A DNA stretch of 64,000 nt from positions 124,001 to 188,000 of the forward strand of contig NZ_BMTQ01000009.1 in the NCBI RefSeq assembly GCF_014649755.1, read 5' to 3'. Within the stretch, counting starts at the first letter, position 1. The number at the start of each line of letters is the position of its first letter. The position numbers and the translations under genes are program-made. Under the pieces are notes generated by a model. It was not told where the DNA came from and did no database searches. It worked only from the letters and a program-made list of their open reading frames with translations. Shown one piece after another: positions 62,500 through 64,000 of this stretch. Source of the stretch: Streptomyces litmocidini (GTDB lineage Bacteria; Actinomycetota; Actinomycetes; Streptomycetales; Streptomycetaceae).

Positions 62500-62531
62500 A
62501 CGTCGCCTCCCCCGCGCGGGGGAGGCGACGT
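62500..62531 (-). terminator. Perfect 16-bp hairpin
   Basis: ACGTCGCCTCCCCCGC (62500-62515) is the exact reverse complement of 62516-62531. It lies six bases downstream of the reductase pseudogene stop and is kept despite decay of that gene. Confidence 0.85.
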
Positions 62532-62537
62532 CCTCCG

Positions 62538-63270
62538 TCAGGCCTCCGCGACAGCCGCGACCCGGCGCTGGTGGACGCGCGGGTGCAGGGTCGCCAGGTC
62601 GAGCAGCGGGGTCGCCACGCCGAGGGCGCGGGCCCGGGCGGCCAGGTCGCCGAAGAGGCGCTCGACCTCGCTCGGGCGGCCCGCCGCCGGACCGCGGTAG
62701 AGCGACGGCACCATCGGCGAACCCGACGCGGACACCACGGCGAGCGTCGCCGCCCGCTCCTCCTCCGGTACGGGGTGCCCGGCCGCGGCGGCCCCGTCGG
62801 GCGGCGCCGGGCCGAGGGCGGGGCCGCCCGGCACGTCGCACACGTCGCCGACCGTGCCGCGCATCAGGCTCGTCACCGCGCCGAACGTGGTGATGAACAC
62901 CCACTTGTGCTACACCGCCGTGAGGATGTCGCCCGGCACCGGCGCGACGGTCCCCGCACCCTCCAGGACCTTCCGGATCCGCTCCACGCGCGCGGAGACG
63001 CCGGTGCAGCGCCCGTCCGGGGCGAGCGGCGCCTCGTCCCGCGCGTGCAGGAAGGCGCGGCGCGGCCCGCCCTCCGCCGCGCGGAACTCCTCGTCCCGGA
63101 CGGTGAGCGCCCGGACGGCCGGAGCGCGACGCCCTTGGGCGTGAGCCCGCAGACCTCCCGGCGGCCCGTGCCCGCCCCGGGGCGGCGCGCCAGGACGCCC
63201 GCCTCGGTGAGGGCGGCGAGCCGGTCGGTGAGCACGGCCCGGGGAACGTCCAGATGCGCGACGAACCGTT
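62538..63270 (-). pseudogene. Ketopantoate-reductase-like gene fused to an HxlR-type remnant, broken
   Basis: Minus strand. From about 63270 to 63130 one frame reads RFVAHLDVPRAVLTDRLAAL and GVLARRPGAGTGRREVCGLT, a winged-helix piece of HxlR type. A second frame then has ARVERIRKVLEGAGTVAPVP and GDILTAV, interrupted by TAG at 62910-62912, and continues in the same frame HKWVFITTFGAVTSLMRGTV and GSPMVPSLYRGPAAGRPSEV to the stop at 62538. The second part is the C-terminal domain of 2-dehydropantoate 2-reductase; family members have Trp (TGG) where the TAG stands. The Rossmann half is absent. Confidence 0.75.
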
Positions 63271-63285
63271 TTCACGCGCGCGAAA
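63270..63285. promoter_or_regulatory. Operator-like dyad upstream of the ROK gene
   Basis: TTTCACGCGCGCGAAA is a 16-base dyad with one mismatched pair, 25 bases upstream of the ROK-family ATG; an autoregulatory site is likely. Confidence 0.55.
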
Positions 63286-63309
63286 GGGACGACTAGGCTC
63301 TCGCTCACG

Positions 63310-64000
63310 ATGAACCAGCCCACGGAACCCAAGGCCGACAAGGCGGGAGTGCGCCGGCACAACCTGAGCCTCGTCCTGCGGACCGTCCACGAGGCCGGCG
63401 AGACGACCCGCGCGGCCGTCGCCGCCCGCGTCGGGCTCACCCGGCCCGCCGTCTCCTCCCTCGTCGAGCAGCTCCTCGACCTCGGCCTCCTCGTCGAGTC
63501 GGGCAAGACCTTCAGCGGGCAGGCGGGACGACCGGGCACCGTGCTCAAACCGGCCGACACCGGGCCCGCCGGCCTCGGCGTCGAGATCAACGTCGACTAC
63601 GTCACGGTCTGCGTCGTCGACCTGACCGGCACCGACCGCGTCCGCCGCACCGAGCACCTCGACAACCGGGACGCCGAAGCCGCCGAGGTCCTCGCCCGCG
63701 CCGCCCGCGTCGCGGCGGACGCCCTGGACGCCGCGGCCGAACGGCGCCTCGCCCCGGCCGGCGCCGGACTCGCCCTCCCCGGCCTCGTCTCCGGCGGGAC
63801 CGTCCGGCAGGCCCCCAACCTCGGCTGGAACGCGGTCCCCGCCGAGGCCCTCTTCGGCGAGGCGCTCGCCGCCCTGCGCCCCGACACCGCAGGCCTCCCC
63901 GTGGCCTCCGACAACGAGGCCAACATGGCGGCCCTCGCCGAGCTGTGGTTCGGCGCGCTCGGAGACCTCCGCACCTTCCTGCACCTGACGGGGGAGATCG
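63310..64000 (+). CDS. ROK-family (NagC/XylR-type) transcriptional regulator, partial
   Basis: ATG 63310; about 230 residues visible and the frame is open at the window end (family length about 380-400). N-terminal winged helix RRHNLSLVLRTVHEAGETTR with the recognition helix AAVAARVGLTRPAVSSLVEQ, then LGLLVESGKTFSGQAGRPGT. The ROK kinase-like effector domain begins GLGVEINVDYVTVCVVDLTG and includes LPVASDNEANMAALAELWFG. ROK regulators of this type control xylose and other sugar genes in Streptomyces; xylA/xylB lie 4-6 kb away. Confidence 0.92.
   Translation, partial: MNQPTEPKADKAGVRRHNLSLVLRTVHEAGETTRAAVAARVGLTRPAVSSLVEQLLDLGLLVESGKTFSGQAGRPGTVLKPADTGPAGLGVEINVDYVTVCVVDLTGTDRVRRTEHLDNRDAEAAEVLARAARVAADALDAAAERRLAPAGAGLALPGLVSGGTVRQAPNLGWNAVPAEALFGEALAALRPDTAGLPVASDNEANMAALAELWFGALGDLRTFLHLTGEI

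Noticed and set aside
1..64000. tRNA, rRNA and CRISPR arrays
   Set aside because: None recognised by eye on either strand; a dedicated tRNA or covariance-model scan could still find a short RNA that reading alone would miss.

Overview
The window comes from a high-GC actinomycete, almost certainly Streptomyces. Supporting points: very strong GC bias at third codon positions, GTG/TTG starts next to ATG, long overlapping ATGA/GTGA operons, a 2-methylisoborneol (earthy odour) locus, a CebR-controlled cellulose system, a mycothiol-type DinB-fold enzyme and F420-type oxidoreductases. No rRNA, tRNA or CRISPR array was recognised. All calls were made by reading the sequence; no database search was run.

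Layout. (1) 1-1.7 kb: a SUKH (SMI1/KNR4) immunity-type gene, cut by the window edge, beside the decayed C-terminal end of an RHS toxin with a DNA/RNA non-specific nuclease tip; then a small GNAT protein. (2) 2.0-5.9 kb: the 2-methylisoborneol operon: a family 2 encapsulin shell protein with a cyclic-nucleotide-binding insert, 2-MIB synthase with a long disordered N-terminus, and geranyl-PP C-methyltransferase. (3) 5.9-8.0 kb: divergent MFS exporter and MarR regulator with four dyads between them. (4) 8.0-13.0 kb: mutA-mutB-meaB methylmalonyl-CoA mutase operon. (5) 13.1-20.5 kb: mixed housekeeping or accessory genes (methyltransferase, MMPL exporter, LLM oxidoreductase, HD hydrolase, secreted GDPD, IclR regulator, unknown secreted protein). 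(6) 20.5-33.7 kb: a cellulose utilisation island. Importer CebEFG, beta-glucosidase BglC, repressor CebR and three secreted CBM2-bearing cellulases (GH6, GH5, GH48) are linked by three perfect and one degenerate copy of the CebR box TGGGAGCGCTCCCA. (7) 34.0-35.7 kb: amtB-glnK with a candidate GlnR box. (8) 35.8-39.7 kb: ClC-type channel, SHOCT and DUF6325-type small proteins, TipA-like MerR regulator. (9) 39.8-41.8 kb: an IS630-type element whose 26-bp inverted repeats enclose both a frameshifted transposase and a passenger SUKH-like gene. (10) 42.1-45.4 kb: carboxylesterase, PPOX-fold protein, maleylpyruvate-isomerase-fold protein. (11) 45.5-53.8 kb: a divergent ABC system with two ATPases flanking two very large FtsX-type permeases. 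(12) 53.9-59.6 kb: lutABC for lactate oxidation (with two 15-codon micro-ORFs chaining lutB to lutC), then divergent xylA/xylB. (13) 59.6-64 kb: a decayed patch (36-bp tandem repeats, IS5-type transposase relic, HxlR/ketopantoate-reductase pseudogene) with a small kinase, a histidine phosphatase, a membrane protein and the start of a ROK/XylR-type regulator that runs off the window.

The physiological theme is plant-biomass use. Cellulases release cellobiose or cellotriose, CebEFG imports them, BglC cleaves them, and the imported oligosaccharide releases CebR from all four promoters. XylA/XylB feed xylose into the pentose phosphate pathway and LutABC oxidises lactate. The most unusual structures are the IS630 element with a passenger gene, the micro-ORF chain between lutB and lutC, the encapsulin/2-MIB operon with its hairpin leader, and an ABC ATPase carrying an AbrB-like C-terminal extension.
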